Below, piece by piece: positions 8,058 through 18,086 of a DNA stretch of 64,000 nt. A model generated the notes under the pieces. That model did no database searches. It was not told the origin of the DNA and saw nothing but the letters and a program-made list of their open reading frames with translations. The stretch is from JAZOTM01 sp045657625 (lineage in GTDB: Bacteria; Bacillota; Clostridia; Lachnospirales; Lachnospiraceae), in assembly GCA_045657625.1 (NCBI GenBank), contig JAZOTM010000010.1, positions 1 to 64,000 on the forward strand, written 5' to 3'. A program made the position numbers and the translations under genes. The first letter of the stretch is position 1. The number at the start of each line of letters is the position of its first letter.

Positions 8058-9107
8058 CTATACTTCTATCATATGATGTCCTGCTGCTTTTAACAAGCGA
8101 TTCATGATTGCTTGTCCAATTCTTGGCGTGGAAAAATTCTCAGAATAAATTCCATCCAGCTGTAGTTCATCGCAAGTACGTAATGCATCATATAAATGCT
8201 GTGCGATAGAATCCTCGTCTTCTCGTTTCCCCATAGAGATGACCTGACCCATCTTATATTTCACTTTTGTCTCCTCCGAAGCCAAAATTCCAATTTTTTC
8301 TCCGGCCTCCATACGTTGTTGCACCAATTCGTTGATTTTTGCAACCACAGCGTCTTCTTCCCCATTCACGATTAAAAGATCGGCCTTCGGGGCGTAATGA
8401 CGATATTTCATACCGGGTGCTTTTGGCTTCACCTTGGAATCTGCAGAAATCAAACCCGGATCCATTTGCACCGGTCCTATCACCTCTTGTAACATTTCCT
8501 TCGTAATATAACCGGGTCTTAAAATGGTCGGTGTATCCTCTGATAAATCTACTATGGTGGATTCAATTCCAATTCCCACCGGACCGCCATCTAAAATCAT
8601 GGCAATTTTACCGGAAAGATCCTCTGCCACATGTGAGGCTTTCGTTGGACTTGGACGTCCGGATGTATTTGCACTTGGCGCTGCCACATATCCACCTGCT
8701 GCACGAATCAAAGATAACGCGATTTCATCCTTTGGCATACGAATCGCTACCGTTTCCATACCTCCGGTGGTTTCATAAGGAACTCGTTTATTTTTCCATA
8801 AAATCATGGTCAACGGCCCCGGCCAAAATGCATCTGCCAATTTCTTGGCACTTTCCGGCACCTCTTTTACAATCTTTTCCAATGCAGAAAACTCGGCAAT
8901 ATGAACAATCAGCGGATTGTCGGAAGGACGACCCTTTGCTGCATAAATTTTCCGAGAAGCACCCTTTTGCAAGGCATCTCCTCCCAGTCCATATACGGTT
9001 TCTGTCGGAAAAGCTACCAGTTCACCGGCTTGTAAAAAGCTTCCGGCTTCCTCCATCACAGAGGGTTCTATTTTTTCTCGATTGATTTTAACTGTTTTTG
9101 TTTCCAT
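8058..9107 (-). CDS. Threonylcarbamoyl-AMP synthase (Sua5/YwlC)
   Basis: Makes threonylcarbamoyl-AMP from threonine, bicarbonate and ATP, the first step of the t6A37 modification in ANN-decoding tRNAs. The 349 residues include the YrdC domain (about 1-205; GELVAFPTETVYGLGGDA, KGRPSDNPLIVHI, APSANTSGRPSPT) and the C-terminal Sua5 domain (about 215-349), so this is the long form. I chose the Met at 9107, preceded by AAAGGATG, over an in-frame Met at 9185 that lies next to the tRNA terminator. It is the first gene of the sua5-ywlE-upp-deaminase operon. Confidence 0.93.
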   Translation of the reverse strand: METKTVKINREKIEPSVMEEAGSFLQAGELVAFPTETVYGLGGDALQKGASRKIYAAKGRPSDNPLIVHIAEFSALEKIVKEVPESAKKLADAFWPGPLTMILWKNKRVPYETTGGMETVAIRMPKDEIALSLIRAAGGYVAAPSANTSGRPSPTKASHVAEDLSGKIAMILDGGPVGIGIESTIVDLSEDTPTILRPGYITKEMLQEVIGPVQMDPGLISADSKVKPKAPGMKYRHYAPKADLLIVNGEEDAVVAKINELVQQRMEAGEKIGILASEETKVKYKMGQVISMGKREDEDSIAQHLYDALRTCDELQLDGIYSENFSTPRIGQAIMNRLLKAAGHHMIEV

Positions 9108-9163
9108 TTTTGCATCCTTTACGTTACGCGCAATGAACAGACCATTGGTGAAGTATTTCCTAT

Positions 9164-9201
9164 TATATAAAAACACTCCAACCACAAATGTGATTGGAGC
9201 T
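9164..9201 (-). terminator. Intrinsic terminator after tRNA-Pro
   Basis: Stem CTCCAATCACA/TGTGGTTGGAG with a TTT-centred loop, followed on the minus strand by GTTTTTATAT. It begins a few bases after the tRNA 3' end. Confidence 0.8.
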
Positions 9202-9204
9202 CAG

Positions 9205-9277
9205 TCGGAGTGACAAGACTTGAACTTGCGGCCTCTAGACCCCCAGTCTAGCGCTCTACCACCTGAGCCACACCCCG
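9205..9277 (-). tRNA. tRNA-Pro (anticodon GGG)
   Basis: A 73-base cloverleaf on the minus strand: acceptor CGGGGTG/CACTCCG with one G-U pair, D arm GCTC/GAGC, anticodon arm CTAGA/TCTAG with loop CTGGGGG (anticodon GGG), and T arm GCAAG/CTTGT with loop TTCAAGT. The discriminator base is A. The 3' CCA is not encoded, so it must be added by the nucleotidyltransferase. Confidence 0.95.
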
Positions 9278-9316
9278 TAATTATTCACCGGTTTGATTTT
9301 CTCAAAATCCTTAGAG

Positions 9317-9345
9317 ATTATAGCACACTAGCCTCTATTACTCAA
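9317..9345 (-). promoter_or_regulatory. Predicted promoter of tRNA-Pro
   Basis: A -35 TTGAGT (9340-9345) and a perfect -10 TATAAT (9317-9322) with 17-base spacing on the minus strand. The start would lie near 9310. The -35 box touches the T-tract of the galM terminator. Confidence 0.8.
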
Positions 9346-9386
9346 GAAAAAAAGGTCCCTCCGGTCAAGAATTTACCGAAGGAACC
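9345..9386 (-). terminator. Intrinsic terminator of galM
   Basis: A 12-base-pair stem (GGTTCCTTCGGT with ACCGGAGGGACC, including G-U pairs) and a 9-base loop, followed on the minus strand by a run of eight T. It starts 24 bases after the galM stop. Confidence 0.85.
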
Positions 9387-9410
9387 TTTTGCATCCTTTT
9401 TTTAATAAAT

Positions 9411-10460
9411 TTAACTCAAAACAGAAAAATTATAAATCGTTGTACTTTGGAATTTCTCGCCCGCTTTACAAACGACAGATGGGAAATTCTCATGATTGAT
9501 AGAATCTGGGAAATGCTGTGTTTCTAAGCATACGGATGCATGCGGTACATAGTCCTGTCCATGCTTTCCGGTATGACGAATCACATAATCCACTACATAC
9601 ACCTGTAATCCCGGCTGATCTGTAAAGGTGGTCATACGAATACCAGACTCCTTTGACAGCAGAACCGCAGCCTCTCTTAAGCCACTACCATTCAATACCA
9701 AGTTGTGGTCGTAGGTATTCTGTGTCATCTTCATCTGTTCTTCCTCGGCATCAATGTCCTTACCGATGGTCTTAAACTCCGTAAAGTCCAAAGCGGTTCC
9801 TTTTACAGAAACAATCTCACCGGTTGGAATCAAGGTGTTGTCAATTGCAGTTGCCTGGTCTGCATCGACACGTAAAGAATGATCTAATACTGTGCCGGAT
9901 GCATGTCCATTCAAGTTGAAGTAGGTGTGATTGGTCACATTTAAAATCGTATCCGCATCACTGACCGCTTCGTACTGAATGGTCAACTCATTGTCCTCTG
10001 ACCATTTATATACCACCTGTAAGGTTAAATTACCCGGATAACCTTCTTCTCCATCAGGTGAATCAATGGTCAACACCAATTTATTTTCATCAGAAACCGG
10101 CTCTGCCTTCCAGGTGCGCAGTGCATATCCTACCACACCGCCATGAAGTGCATTGGGTCCATTGTTGATTGCAAGGGAATATTCTTTTCCGTTTAAAGTG
10201 AACTTTCCTTTGCAAATACGATTGGCATAGCGTCCACAAATGGAGCCCAAGTATGCGTCGTCTTCTTCATAATCCTTTAAGTTGGAGAAACCAAGGGCCA
10301 CATCCCTCATTTCTCCTTTTTTATCCGGAACCACAATGGAAACCACTCTGGCTCCGAAATTTGTAATTTCAACATAAGCACCGGATTTATTTTCCAAACG
10401 ATACAGATATGCCTCTTCTCCGGTCTTTGTTACCCCAAAATTTGTGCTTGTAATACTCAT
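9411..10460 (-). CDS. galM: Aldose 1-epimerase (galactose mutarotase)
   Basis: Interconverts alpha and beta anomers of aldohexoses, usually galactose, at the entry of the Leloir pathway. The 349 residues carry the family motifs GRYANRI, the catalytic His in NVTNHTYFNLNG (about residue 180), and the NGPNALHGG segment with the second His. I chose the Met at 10460 (MSITSTNFGVTK), which follows AGAGGGG; the frame is open to 10499. No signal peptide is seen, so it is cytoplasmic. It has its own promoter and terminator and no other sugar gene next to it. Confidence 0.94.
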   Translation of the reverse strand: MSITSTNFGVTKTGEEAYLYRLENKSGAYVEITNFGARVVSIVVPDKKGEMRDVALGFSNLKDYEEDDAYLGSICGRYANRICKGKFTLNGKEYSLAINNGPNALHGGVVGYALRTWKAEPVSDENKLVLTIDSPDGEEGYPGNLTLQVVYKWSEDNELTIQYEAVSDADTILNVTNHTYFNLNGHASGTVLDHSLRVDADQATAIDNTLIPTGEIVSVKGTALDFTEFKTIGKDIDAEEEQMKMTQNTYDHNLVLNGSGLREAAVLLSKESGIRMTTFTDQPGLQVYVVDYVIRHTGKHGQDYVPHASVCLETQHFPDSINHENFPSVVCKAGEKFQSTTIYNFSVLS

Positions 10461-10498
10461 AAAAATCCCCTCTTTTGTGAATTCATTTTTACGAAACA

Positions 10499-10527
10499 AT
10501 TATGCCACAGACCTTTTTATTTCGCAA
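10499..10527 (-). promoter_or_regulatory. Predicted promoter of galM
   Basis: A -35 TTGCGA (10522-10527) and a -10 CATAAT (10499-10504) with 17-base spacing on the minus strand, about 40 bases before the chosen start. It lies between the adhesin stop codon and galM. Confidence 0.6.
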
Positions 10528-10544
10528 TGGACTTCACAAATCCT

Positions 10545-13500
10545 TTACTCCTCTTTTCTCTTTTTCTTTGCACCTACTGCAAACAATACCACACCTGCAG
10601 TCAAAAGTCCCACTGCCGGAATGAAGGTAAACGGATCACCGGTACTTGGATTTCCGCTGCTTGAAGTCGTTGTCGTGTCATCACTTCCGGAAGAAGTAGC
10701 AACCACTGTATCTGTCAAAATCGTTCCATCTGTCGTTGTAACCACCTGCGGATCCACAACCACAACGTTTTGTACGTAATTGTCCCCATTGGAACGGGTG
10801 CTGGTTTCTACCGTAAAGGTAACATCAGATTTCTGATAACCGGATGGAGCGGAAAGCTGATGTACGGTATAAGTACTACCAATGGTCAAAATACCATTGA
10901 AGCTTTCTCCATCTTCACTACTTGTAGTCCAAGTTGCGTCTCCGGTAGAAGTCATAACGACTTCGCCTTCTTCATCCAAAAGTTCCATGACACCGCCGTC
11001 CAAGTAATTGTCTGATTCATCCGTCAAGAAAATCTCTACCTGTACGACCGGTTCATTCCAATAGTATTTATTGGTAGCTGCATCATAGGTCCATACATCT
11101 GACTCACCCATGTCTGTGGTGTAAGAATCTGTAGAAGCATCGTATGTCAAAGTAACTGCTACCACTTCAGAAGAAATCGCATATCCTTCCGGAGCAGAAA
11201 GTTCTTTAATCATGTATGTCTGACCTGCAACGACGTTGGTAAAGGTCAATACCCCGTCTGCGTCTGTAGTTGCAGTCGCCACTAAGGTGTAAGTATCTCC
11301 ATTTACTTCAATTGCAGATGTATCTGACTCTGTGGTGTCTGTTGTTTCTTCCGCATTTACAGAAACCGGCGAACCAAAGAGTAAAGTAGCAAAGAACTGT
11401 ACTACCGTTGCCGCTTTTTCTTTAATGGCGGACAAAAGGGAAGTATCTGCATCCGTACTATTGTCTATAATATTGGAATCCAACTGATACAATCCGTATA
11501 CAGAACCCTGCAATGCCTTTCCTTCCGGATTTTCTTCTGTAATACTATCTTCCTCAATCTTAGTAAAACTAATGGTACTTCTATAAACTTCAAATACCAC
11601 ATCTGTGACAACTTCGTTGGTTTCTGTGTTGGTTAAACCGGCAAAGGTAGATCCGTCTACCGTTGCACTGTAAACAGTATCATCTAAAACAACGGTGGCT
11701 GTATCCATATCCGGTACAGAAATCGCCTTTAAGTAATAAGTTATTCCTAATTCTAAGGACGCAACACTTGCCACAGCACTGCTGCTTGCACTTTCAGAAG
11801 TAAGGGTAATGGCATTTCCATCTGCGTCAGTTACCGGTGTTTCACATGTACTATCACTGTATACACCATAGGTCACACCTGCTAGTGCTGTAGTTCCATC
11901 ATAATTTCCGACACTACCGTCTTCATTTCCGTTGTAAATACGAACAGAAGTGGTGAAACTCAATTGATTGGTTTCATGATCCATGACAATCACTGCCACA
12001 TTCTCAGTAGAAATACTATAAGCAGTTCCTGTTGTAGAGTAGTCTGCTGCGGTCCCATCTGTAGAAGTAATCTCTACGGTATTATCCTCATTTAAAGTAA
12101 AGGTTACGGAATATGCACGGTTATAACCGGTTGGTACGGTTGTTTCCGAAACCATATAAGTTCCCGGAACCAAACCTTCTACAAACACCTTACCATCTTC
12201 GGAAGTCACGGTTACTGTGCGATAGGTTTCGGTACCGTCCGCAGAAGTAATCACAAGTTCCGATCCGGTTACAGCTGTATCTGTGGTATCTCCCACTGTT
12301 TCAATATAGAAGCCGGTCATCCAGTCCGTCATAATAATCTTCGTAATTTCTCCGTCACTTGATTCCCAAGTCAACTGGTTCTCATTCATGGTTGTGCCTT
12401 CCTCGGCAGCTCCAAGGGAGGTTACTTTTCCATATGCATCTACGGCAAAAGTAAAGCTATCGATTACCGCATAAGTATAGGTCTCACCATCTACAGTTGT
12501 GGAAGGTGCTGTTCCTTCTGTCACTGTGTAGGTATTTCCGGCTACAATCTGGTTTGTAATGGTAAAGGTACCATCTTCTCCGGTTGTAAATGTTTTCGTA
12601 GTAGTTTCACTGTCTCCGGCAAAAATACCGCTTACAGTAAAGGAAACCCCTTCTAATGCACTTTCAGTCGCACCGGTACTCTTTTGTCCCTGCTTTAAGA
12701 AAGTGATGGAAGTTACAATTTCTGATAATTCCACTTCCACAGTTGCATTTACGCTGGTTGCTGTAATGGTATATGCTCCATGCATATTTTCATCAAATCG
12801 ATATCCGGAAGGCACGTTTAATGCCTTTAAGTAATAATCCACACCCCAGGTTAAGTCTGAAATCGTTCCGGTCGCTGTAGTTACAGAAGCGGTTGTGTCC
12901 TCTGTAACCGTGACGGTTCTTGCATTTCCGTCGGCATCCAAAACTTCTTCATATTCCCCTGTGGTCTCATTGTAAGTATAAACACCAAATTCGGCACCAT
13001 CCAGGGAAGCTGTTCCATCTGTAGTCACCGTCAGGTTCATGGTTCCTGTTTTACGCTCATCGCTCACACTTAAGGAAATGGTATTGCCCTGATCACTATT
13101 GGTCACCTCAAAGGTAACCTTTTCTTCATTTAATTCATATGCAGTAGGTGCTGTCACTTCCACAATATAGTAAGTGCCTACGGTTAAACCAAGGGCCAAG
13201 GCTTTATTGGAATATGTACTGTTTGTCACGGTACTGGCACATTCTGTTGTAAGTGCCACTCCATCGCTGTTTGTCTGAATCGTTGCAATAGTCACATCTG
13301 TTGTTGGGTCGTCAATGCTTCCTGTATACTGATGAATCTCAAATGCAGCATAATCCGTCAAACTATCTGTCGATACTGCCGGAACTGCTTCTCCGGTCAA
13401 TGCATCCAACTTCGTAATGGAAAGATTCGCAAGTACACGTTGATTTACCATAGTCACCGTGGTTTTAGAAGCCACAGTCGCTGTCAAAGTATCTTCACTG

Positions 13501-16500
13501 TTTGTCACAGTCGCAGAAGCTCCATCCTCTGATACCGTGAGTGTCAAAGTCGCATCCTCCGTTGATACAACGGTATCCGGACTTGTTTCCGTAATGGTGT
13601 AGGTCTCTCCTGCTACCAAAATACCGGTTAACGTAACAGAGGTACCATCTGTTGTCCATGTAGCCACCTCAGTTCCTGTGCTATCCGTCACTGTAATCAC
13701 TGCATCCGTCACTGTTACACCATTGGAATCCTGCAGTGTAAATGTAAAGGTGGTAGGTTTTTGCGTAATGGTAAGGGTCGTTCCGGAAACGCTTCCATTT
13801 CCGGCTGATTTTAAGGTAATCGAACCATCTGTATTTACCGTGAAGGTGGTAGTGCCTGGTGTAATATATCCGGCTTGTACACTTTCTGCAGTAATACTAT
13901 AAGTCTGACCGGTTTTCAATACGCCTAAAAGTTCCACGCCATCTGCCAAATCCGAACCGGATAAGGTCAATGTATCTGTGGCAGAAGTATCTGTACCATC
14001 TAAAATCAAATCTCCGGACAATACATACTGACTCTCGGAGGTCACGGTTGCTCCATCACTGTTTTGTAAGGTCACAATCGCGTCTGTTGACGTATTTGCA
14101 ATGGTATACGTCTCATCAAAATCACTGCCTGCAGACACAGTGGCTGTGGTTACTGTAGTATCTGTTCCGTAAGAAACGGTGAAATAATGCACGGTGCTGT
14201 CTAATACATATCCGTCTGCCGCTACAGTTTCCACAATTCCGTACAATCCGAATGGCAAATCTGTAATGGTAAAGGTACCGGTACCGTCTGCGCCGGAAGC
14301 CAAGTTCTGAACAGTCGCTGCGGTTGTAGAAGAAGCATTCTCCTCATCATAAGTATAGGTACCTTCTGTGGTAGTCTCATATAAAGTCACTGCGGTTTTT
14401 GAACTACCTTCTACCCCACTTGGATATAAATATAAGGTAAATGTGGACTGTAATCCTTCTACGGTCACACCATTCTTCACCACACTCGCCGTGATATCTG
14501 CTAATGTATAGGATTTTGTAATTGTTACGTCTCCGACTACACTGGTTGTTCTGCTGTCCACGAAATAATTTGCACGGTTATCGGTAAAAGAATAACCATC
14601 CTTATAAGGAACAATTGCTTTCGTTCCCGGTGTGGTGTATGTATACGCACCATAGATTGTTTCGTCTGCTGTATAGTATCCCTGGGTTGCACTTACCGAA
14701 GAAGTTGCATACTTCGCAGAAATTTCTTTTACGTAATAAGTATTGCTTGTGGTACTCCATGGTGCGATCAAGGAAACTTCCCCATTTTCATCTGTGTAAG
14801 CAGAATAGATTAACGTTTCACAACTTGCATCGGAATACACACCATATAAAGCACCGGCTACATAAATTGGGTTGTCTGAAGTGCTGGCTGCATCTACCTT
14901 GGTAAAGGTAAGTGTTACTCGTGCCTTTGCACTACCTGAGCTCTTTGCTGAAGCCTGTACCACTGCTGTTTTTGTGGTATCTACGGTGGTTTCTGTTCCT
15001 AAAACTACGGTGTTACTAAGATTATTTAGTCTGGTTGTAGAATCACTTGTGGTAATGGCTGTAGCATAACTAATCACATAGGATTCTGTGGTAGTACCAC
15101 TTGGCAACGTAATGGTTAAAACGGTGGTTCCATCCAATTGTGGCTCAGAAGTTACCGAAGCACTTGCTGTCACATCTTCTCCGTCGTCTGTTGTCACCTG
15201 GAAGGTGGTACTGTCAAAAGCCAAACCTTTGCTAATGGTATCCGTGTATGTCAAATAGCCGGAAATATCTGCATGGTTGGCATTTACGGTAATATTCCAT
15301 GTAATAGAGTCATCATCAGAAACAAACGTACCTGACTTATCCAATACTTCATTTACGAAACTATTGGTATCATCGCTGGCTGTGGTCACAGAAAGCGTTT
15401 GATCTGTGGTCAACAAGGTACTGGAAGCTAATACCGCTGTATTGTTTGCGTAAATCGTTGTTTCGCTTAACGTTCCGTCCGGGGTAAGGGCAGAAGCATC
15501 AAAAGAAACATAAATATGTAAGATTTTTTCTTCTGTAATATCCGAAGTCCAACTTGCCGTAACCGTTTTCGCGTCATCATCAACAGTTACCGTTGCATCG
15601 GTATCAAAATTTCCGTCTTGATCTGTGACGTAAGTTTTGTATGCATAATCAGAAGCAGTTCCGGCAGATGCGATGGTAAACAAATCTGTAGAAAGTACCG
15701 TACTTGCATCATTCAAATCTGTATAGAAAATACTGCTTAAATCATCACTTACCGATACATCAGCCAAAGTCATGCCATTGGCGTTTATCGGAATGGTGAA
15801 GTGATAATAACTTACATTGTTTTCTGTATCGTTAACCACCTCAATGGATTTATCCAAAAGGTTGTTCTGTAATTCTGCAGTAGCAGATGCTGTTGCAGTG
15901 TACTCCTTTGAACTATAGGTAATAGACAATTCTACGGAATCACTGTAAGTATGGTTTTCGTTAGACTGAAAATAAGTAAGGGCCTTTGTCTGATAGATAA
16001 TTACAACATCATCCAAAGTTTTTCCATCACTTGTTAATACACTTTCGTCAAAGGTAAATACCAATTCTCCTGTGGTTTCATCATAAGTATAGGAATATCC
16101 TCCACTGGAAAGTTCGGTACCATCCTCATACGCTACCGTTGGTGTCCCGGATAATTCTTGATCATCCAGGGTAATGGTATCCGTAATCACAGCTGTCCCA
16201 TAATCTTCAATTCTCGTTCCCGGATATACCGCCCAGGTGATTAAACCGGTGGTGGTACTTGCCTCCGTGGACTCTTTGCTAATGTAAACAGCGGAAAAAT
16301 TGGTGGACACTGCCGGAATTCCCCATACTTTTCCGGTACCGGTGCCGCTTCCACTTGGATATAACGCCTGAATATATGCTGCGTTACTTACGGTGGAATC
16401 TAAGCTGGTGTCTTCGCTTGTGCTGTAGTCCACAGCAATATCTGTGGTAAAGGAAATCGTATATTCCGCACTATAGCCATAATGGGAATCATCTCCAAAA

Positions 16501-18086
16501 TAAATATATAACGTTTGCTGACCTGTGGAAGCATCCGTCTCTAAGGTATAAGAAATTCCGGTACTGCTATCAGAAGTATTATCTCCATCCAAGGTAATGG
16601 AGGTACCGTCATCTCCCTCAATACGAACGCCTGCAGTCTCATCCACAGTCAATCCAAGAGATAAAATATCGCTAACAATGGCTTTGTAGAATTCCACATG
16701 ATCGCTATTTACCGTAATGGTCCAATCCATAGAATTTCCACTAATCTGTGTTCCCTGCTTAGAAACTGTAGCATAAGGTACGACTACAGAAGCGCTGGCT
16801 TCTGTACTATCTGCTGCCAAGGACAAGCTAGATGTGCCTGCATCCAAGGTAACTGTGTTGGTCGTGGTTGTTACGTCATTGGTACTATCGCTATCATAAG
16901 CATTGCTATACGCAGTTTCTGACAATGTTTCTGTCAAATACGTACGTACAACAATCGTTGCCGGTGCTGTTGCACCACTTTCAAAAGTATAAGAAAAGGA
17001 AGTGTTTTCGCTATCCTCTTCCAAAATCTGAGTACCGGTTCCGTAGGAAGAACCTAAATAGGCACCTGCAAAGGTCAATTCCCCGGAAGTAATGGTATCC
17101 GTAACTGCCATACCTTCCAAGCTTAATCCGGAACTGGAAGCATCACTACCAACCGTAATGGTCCAATCCACATACTGGTTTCCTGTAGTGGCATCTACTT
17201 GCACCTCAGAAGCTTCTTTTGTAAGTCCGGAAATTTCTGTAGGCACTTTCGGTAACTCCAACGTATATGCACTATTGTTGGCAGTTGCCGGTAGCACTTC
17301 ATAACTATTGGCATCTTCTGTGCCAATTTCATCTGTATTCAATGTAGCAGTAAAAGCAATGGCTGCTTCAATGGCATAAATACCATCGGTACTTACCGCA
17401 TCCCCCAAGGTTACCGTTAATACATTGTCCTGAATACTATAAGTTGCAATGGTCGCACCTACTGTTTCATCTAAAATCGCTGTATCAGACACATCCTTTA
17501 AGGAAAGTACGGTAGGGAAGGTATACGTAAAATAGTCTCCTTCGCTTAAATCCGTATGGGGATCTGCTATCGTAAAGGCAATTTCCCCGCCAATTTCCGT
17601 AATGTTTAATACCGAATAGTTGTCTGTATCCATGGTATACACATTGTCTGTTAAGGCAAAGGATACCTTGGTATCATTCACAGTGTAATAGAAAGAATTG
17701 TAAGAGAAGGTAAATAAAGATGAAATACTCAAATCCAATTCCGTTCCGGTGGTTGTATTGCTACTACCAAGTGCGGAAATAGAAAATGTTATTTCCTCCT
17801 CTGTACTCTCTGTCTCTGTACTTTCTGTCACGGCTTCTGTGGTATTCTCCGTGTTTTCTTCTGTACTTTCTGTGGTTGTTTCTGTCGTTTCCTCAGAAAC
17901 TGTAGTTCCATTATTTTCTTCCACAGTCACCGTTGTATCTGTGGAATCCAGAGTGGTGTCTTCTGTGGAAAGCACCTCCTCCGTTACACTTGTGCCTGTG
18001 CTATCTTCTGCATAGGCGGCCATTTGTGGTATTCCTTGAAATACCATAAATAAGGCAAGAAATCCTGCTATAAGTCTTTTTTTCAT
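10545..18086 (-). CDS. Giant wall-anchored adhesin with Ig-like and CnaB/SpaA-like repeats
   Basis: A 2513-residue secreted surface protein. Residues 1-26 are a signal peptide ending AYA, followed by a Thr/Glu/Ser-rich stretch to about 95. From about 95 to 1055 there are several Ig-like adhesion domains sharing the pattern K(S/E)...WTITVN and D(T/I)IS. From about 1058 to 2460 there are many CnaB/SpaA-type domains (TKVDA, FGVYTYNETTG, KELSAPEGY). Near 2479 lies NPSTGD, then a hydrophobic segment and KKKRKEE, a sortase sorting signal of the NPxTG type. Some CnaB domains have lost the isopeptide-promoting Glu. No sortase gene is in the window. It probably binds host or food glycans or proteins; the ligand cannot be told from sequence. 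Confidence 0.9.
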   Translation of the reverse strand: MKKRLIAGFLALFMVFQGIPQMAAYAEDSTGTSVTEEVLSTEDTTLDSTDTTVTVEENNGTTVSEETTETTTESTEENTENTTEAVTESTETESTEEEITFSISALGSSNTTTGTELDLSISSLFTFSYNSFYYTVNDTKVSFALTDNVYTMDTDNYSVLNITEIGGEIAFTIADPHTDLSEGDYFTYTFPTVLSLKDVSDTAILDETVGATIATYSIQDNVLTVTLGDAVSTDGIYAIEAAIAFTATLNTDEIGTEDANSYEVLPATANNSAYTLELPKVPTEISGLTKEASEVQVDATTGNQYVDWTITVGSDASSSGLSLEGMAVTDTITSGELTFAGAYLGSSYGTGTQILEEDSENTSFSYTFESGATAPATIVVRTYLTETLSETAYSNAYDSDSTNDVTTTTNTVTLDAGTSSLSLAADSTEASASVVVPYATVSKQGTQISGNSMDWTITVNSDHVEFYKAIVSDILSLGLTVDETAGVRIEGDDGTSITLDGDNTSDSSTGISYTLETDASTGQQTLYIYFGDDSHYGYSAEYTISFTTDIAVDYSTSEDTSLDSTVSNAAYIQALYPSGSGTGTGKVWGIPAVSTNFSAVYISKESTEASTTTGLITWAVYPGTRIEDYGTAVITDTITLDDQELSGTPTVAYEDGTELSSGGYSYTYDETTGELVFTFDESVLTSDGKTLDDVVIIYQTKALTYFQSNENHTYSDSVELSITYSSKEYTATASATAELQNNLLDKSIEVVNDTENNVSYYHFTIPINANGMTLADVSVSDDLSSIFYTDLNDASTVLSTDLFTIASAGTASDYAYKTYVTDQDGNFDTDATVTVDDDAKTVTASWTSDITEEKILHIYVSFDASALTPDGTLSETTIYANNTAVLASSTLLTTDQTLSVTTASDDTNSFVNEVLDKSGTFVSDDDSITWNITVNANHADISGYLTYTDTISKGLAFDSTTFQVTTDDGEDVTASASVTSEPQLDGTTVLTITLPSGTTTESYVISYATAITTSDSTTRLNNLSNTVVLGTETTVDTTKTAVVQASAKSSGSAKARVTLTFTKVDAASTSDNPIYVAGALYGVYSDASCETLIYSAYTDENGEVSLIAPWSTTSNTYYVKEISAKYATSSVSATQGYYTADETIYGAYTYTTPGTKAIVPYKDGYSFTDNRANYFVDSRTTSVVGDVTITKSYTLADITASVVKNGVTVEGLQSTFTLYLYPSGVEGSSKTAVTLYETTTEGTYTYDEENASSTTAATVQNLASGADGTGTFTITDLPFGLYGIVETVAADGYVLDSTVHYFTVSYGTDTTVTTATVSAGSDFDETYTIANTSTDAIVTLQNSDGATVTSESQYVLSGDLILDGTDTSATDTLTLSGSDLADGVELLGVLKTGQTYSITAESVQAGYITPGTTTFTVNTDGSITLKSAGNGSVSGTTLTITQKPTTFTFTLQDSNGVTVTDAVITVTDSTGTEVATWTTDGTSVTLTGILVAGETYTITETSPDTVVSTEDATLTLTVSEDGASATVTNSEDTLTATVASKTTVTMVNQRVLANLSITKLDALTGEAVPAVSTDSLTDYAAFEIHQYTGSIDDPTTDVTIATIQTNSDGVALTTECASTVTNSTYSNKALALGLTVGTYYIVEVTAPTAYELNEEKVTFEVTNSDQGNTISLSVSDERKTGTMNLTVTTDGTASLDGAEFGVYTYNETTGEYEEVLDADGNARTVTVTEDTTASVTTATGTISDLTWGVDYYLKALNVPSGYRFDENMHGAYTITATSVNATVEVELSEIVTSITFLKQGQKSTGATESALEGVSFTVSGIFAGDSETTTKTFTTGEDGTFTITNQIVAGNTYTVTEGTAPSTTVDGETYTYAVIDSFTFAVDAYGKVTSLGAAEEGTTMNENQLTWESSDGEITKIIMTDWMTGFYIETVGDTTDTAVTGSELVITSADGTETYRTVTVTSEDGKVFVEGLVPGTYMVSETTVPTGYNRAYSVTFTLNEDNTVEITSTDGTAADYSTTGTAYSISTENVAVIVMDHETNQLSFTTSVRIYNGNEDGSVGNYDGTTALAGVTYGVYSDSTCETPVTDADGNAITLTSESASSSAVASVASLELGITYYLKAISVPDMDTATVVLDDTVYSATVDGSTFAGLTNTETNEVVTDVVFEVYRSTISFTKIEEDSITEENPEGKALQGSVYGLYQLDSNIIDNSTDADTSLLSAIKEKAATVVQFFATLLFGSPVSVNAEETTDTTESDTSAIEVNGDTYTLVATATTDADGVLTFTNVVAGQTYMIKELSAPEGYAISSEVVAVTLTYDASTDSYTTDMGESDVWTYDAATNKYYWNEPVVQVEIFLTDESDNYLDGGVMELLDEEGEVVMTSTGDATWTTSSEDGESFNGILTIGSTYTVHQLSAPSGYQKSDVTFTVETSTRSNGDNYVQNVVVVDPQVVTTTDGTILTDTVVATSSGSDDTTTTSSSGNPSTGDPFTFIPAVGLLTAGVVLFAVGAKKKRKEE

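Noticed and set aside
17749..18015. Plus-strand Val/Ser-rich frame opposite the adhesin
   Set aside because: It is the reverse reading of the Thr/Glu-rich repeats and has no ribosome site. Other long plus-strand frames in 10545-18086 are rejected for the same reason.
10545..18086. Possible CRISPR or tandem DNA repeats in the adhesin gene
   Set aside because: The repeats are visible at protein level only and have diverged in DNA; there are no regular short spacers.
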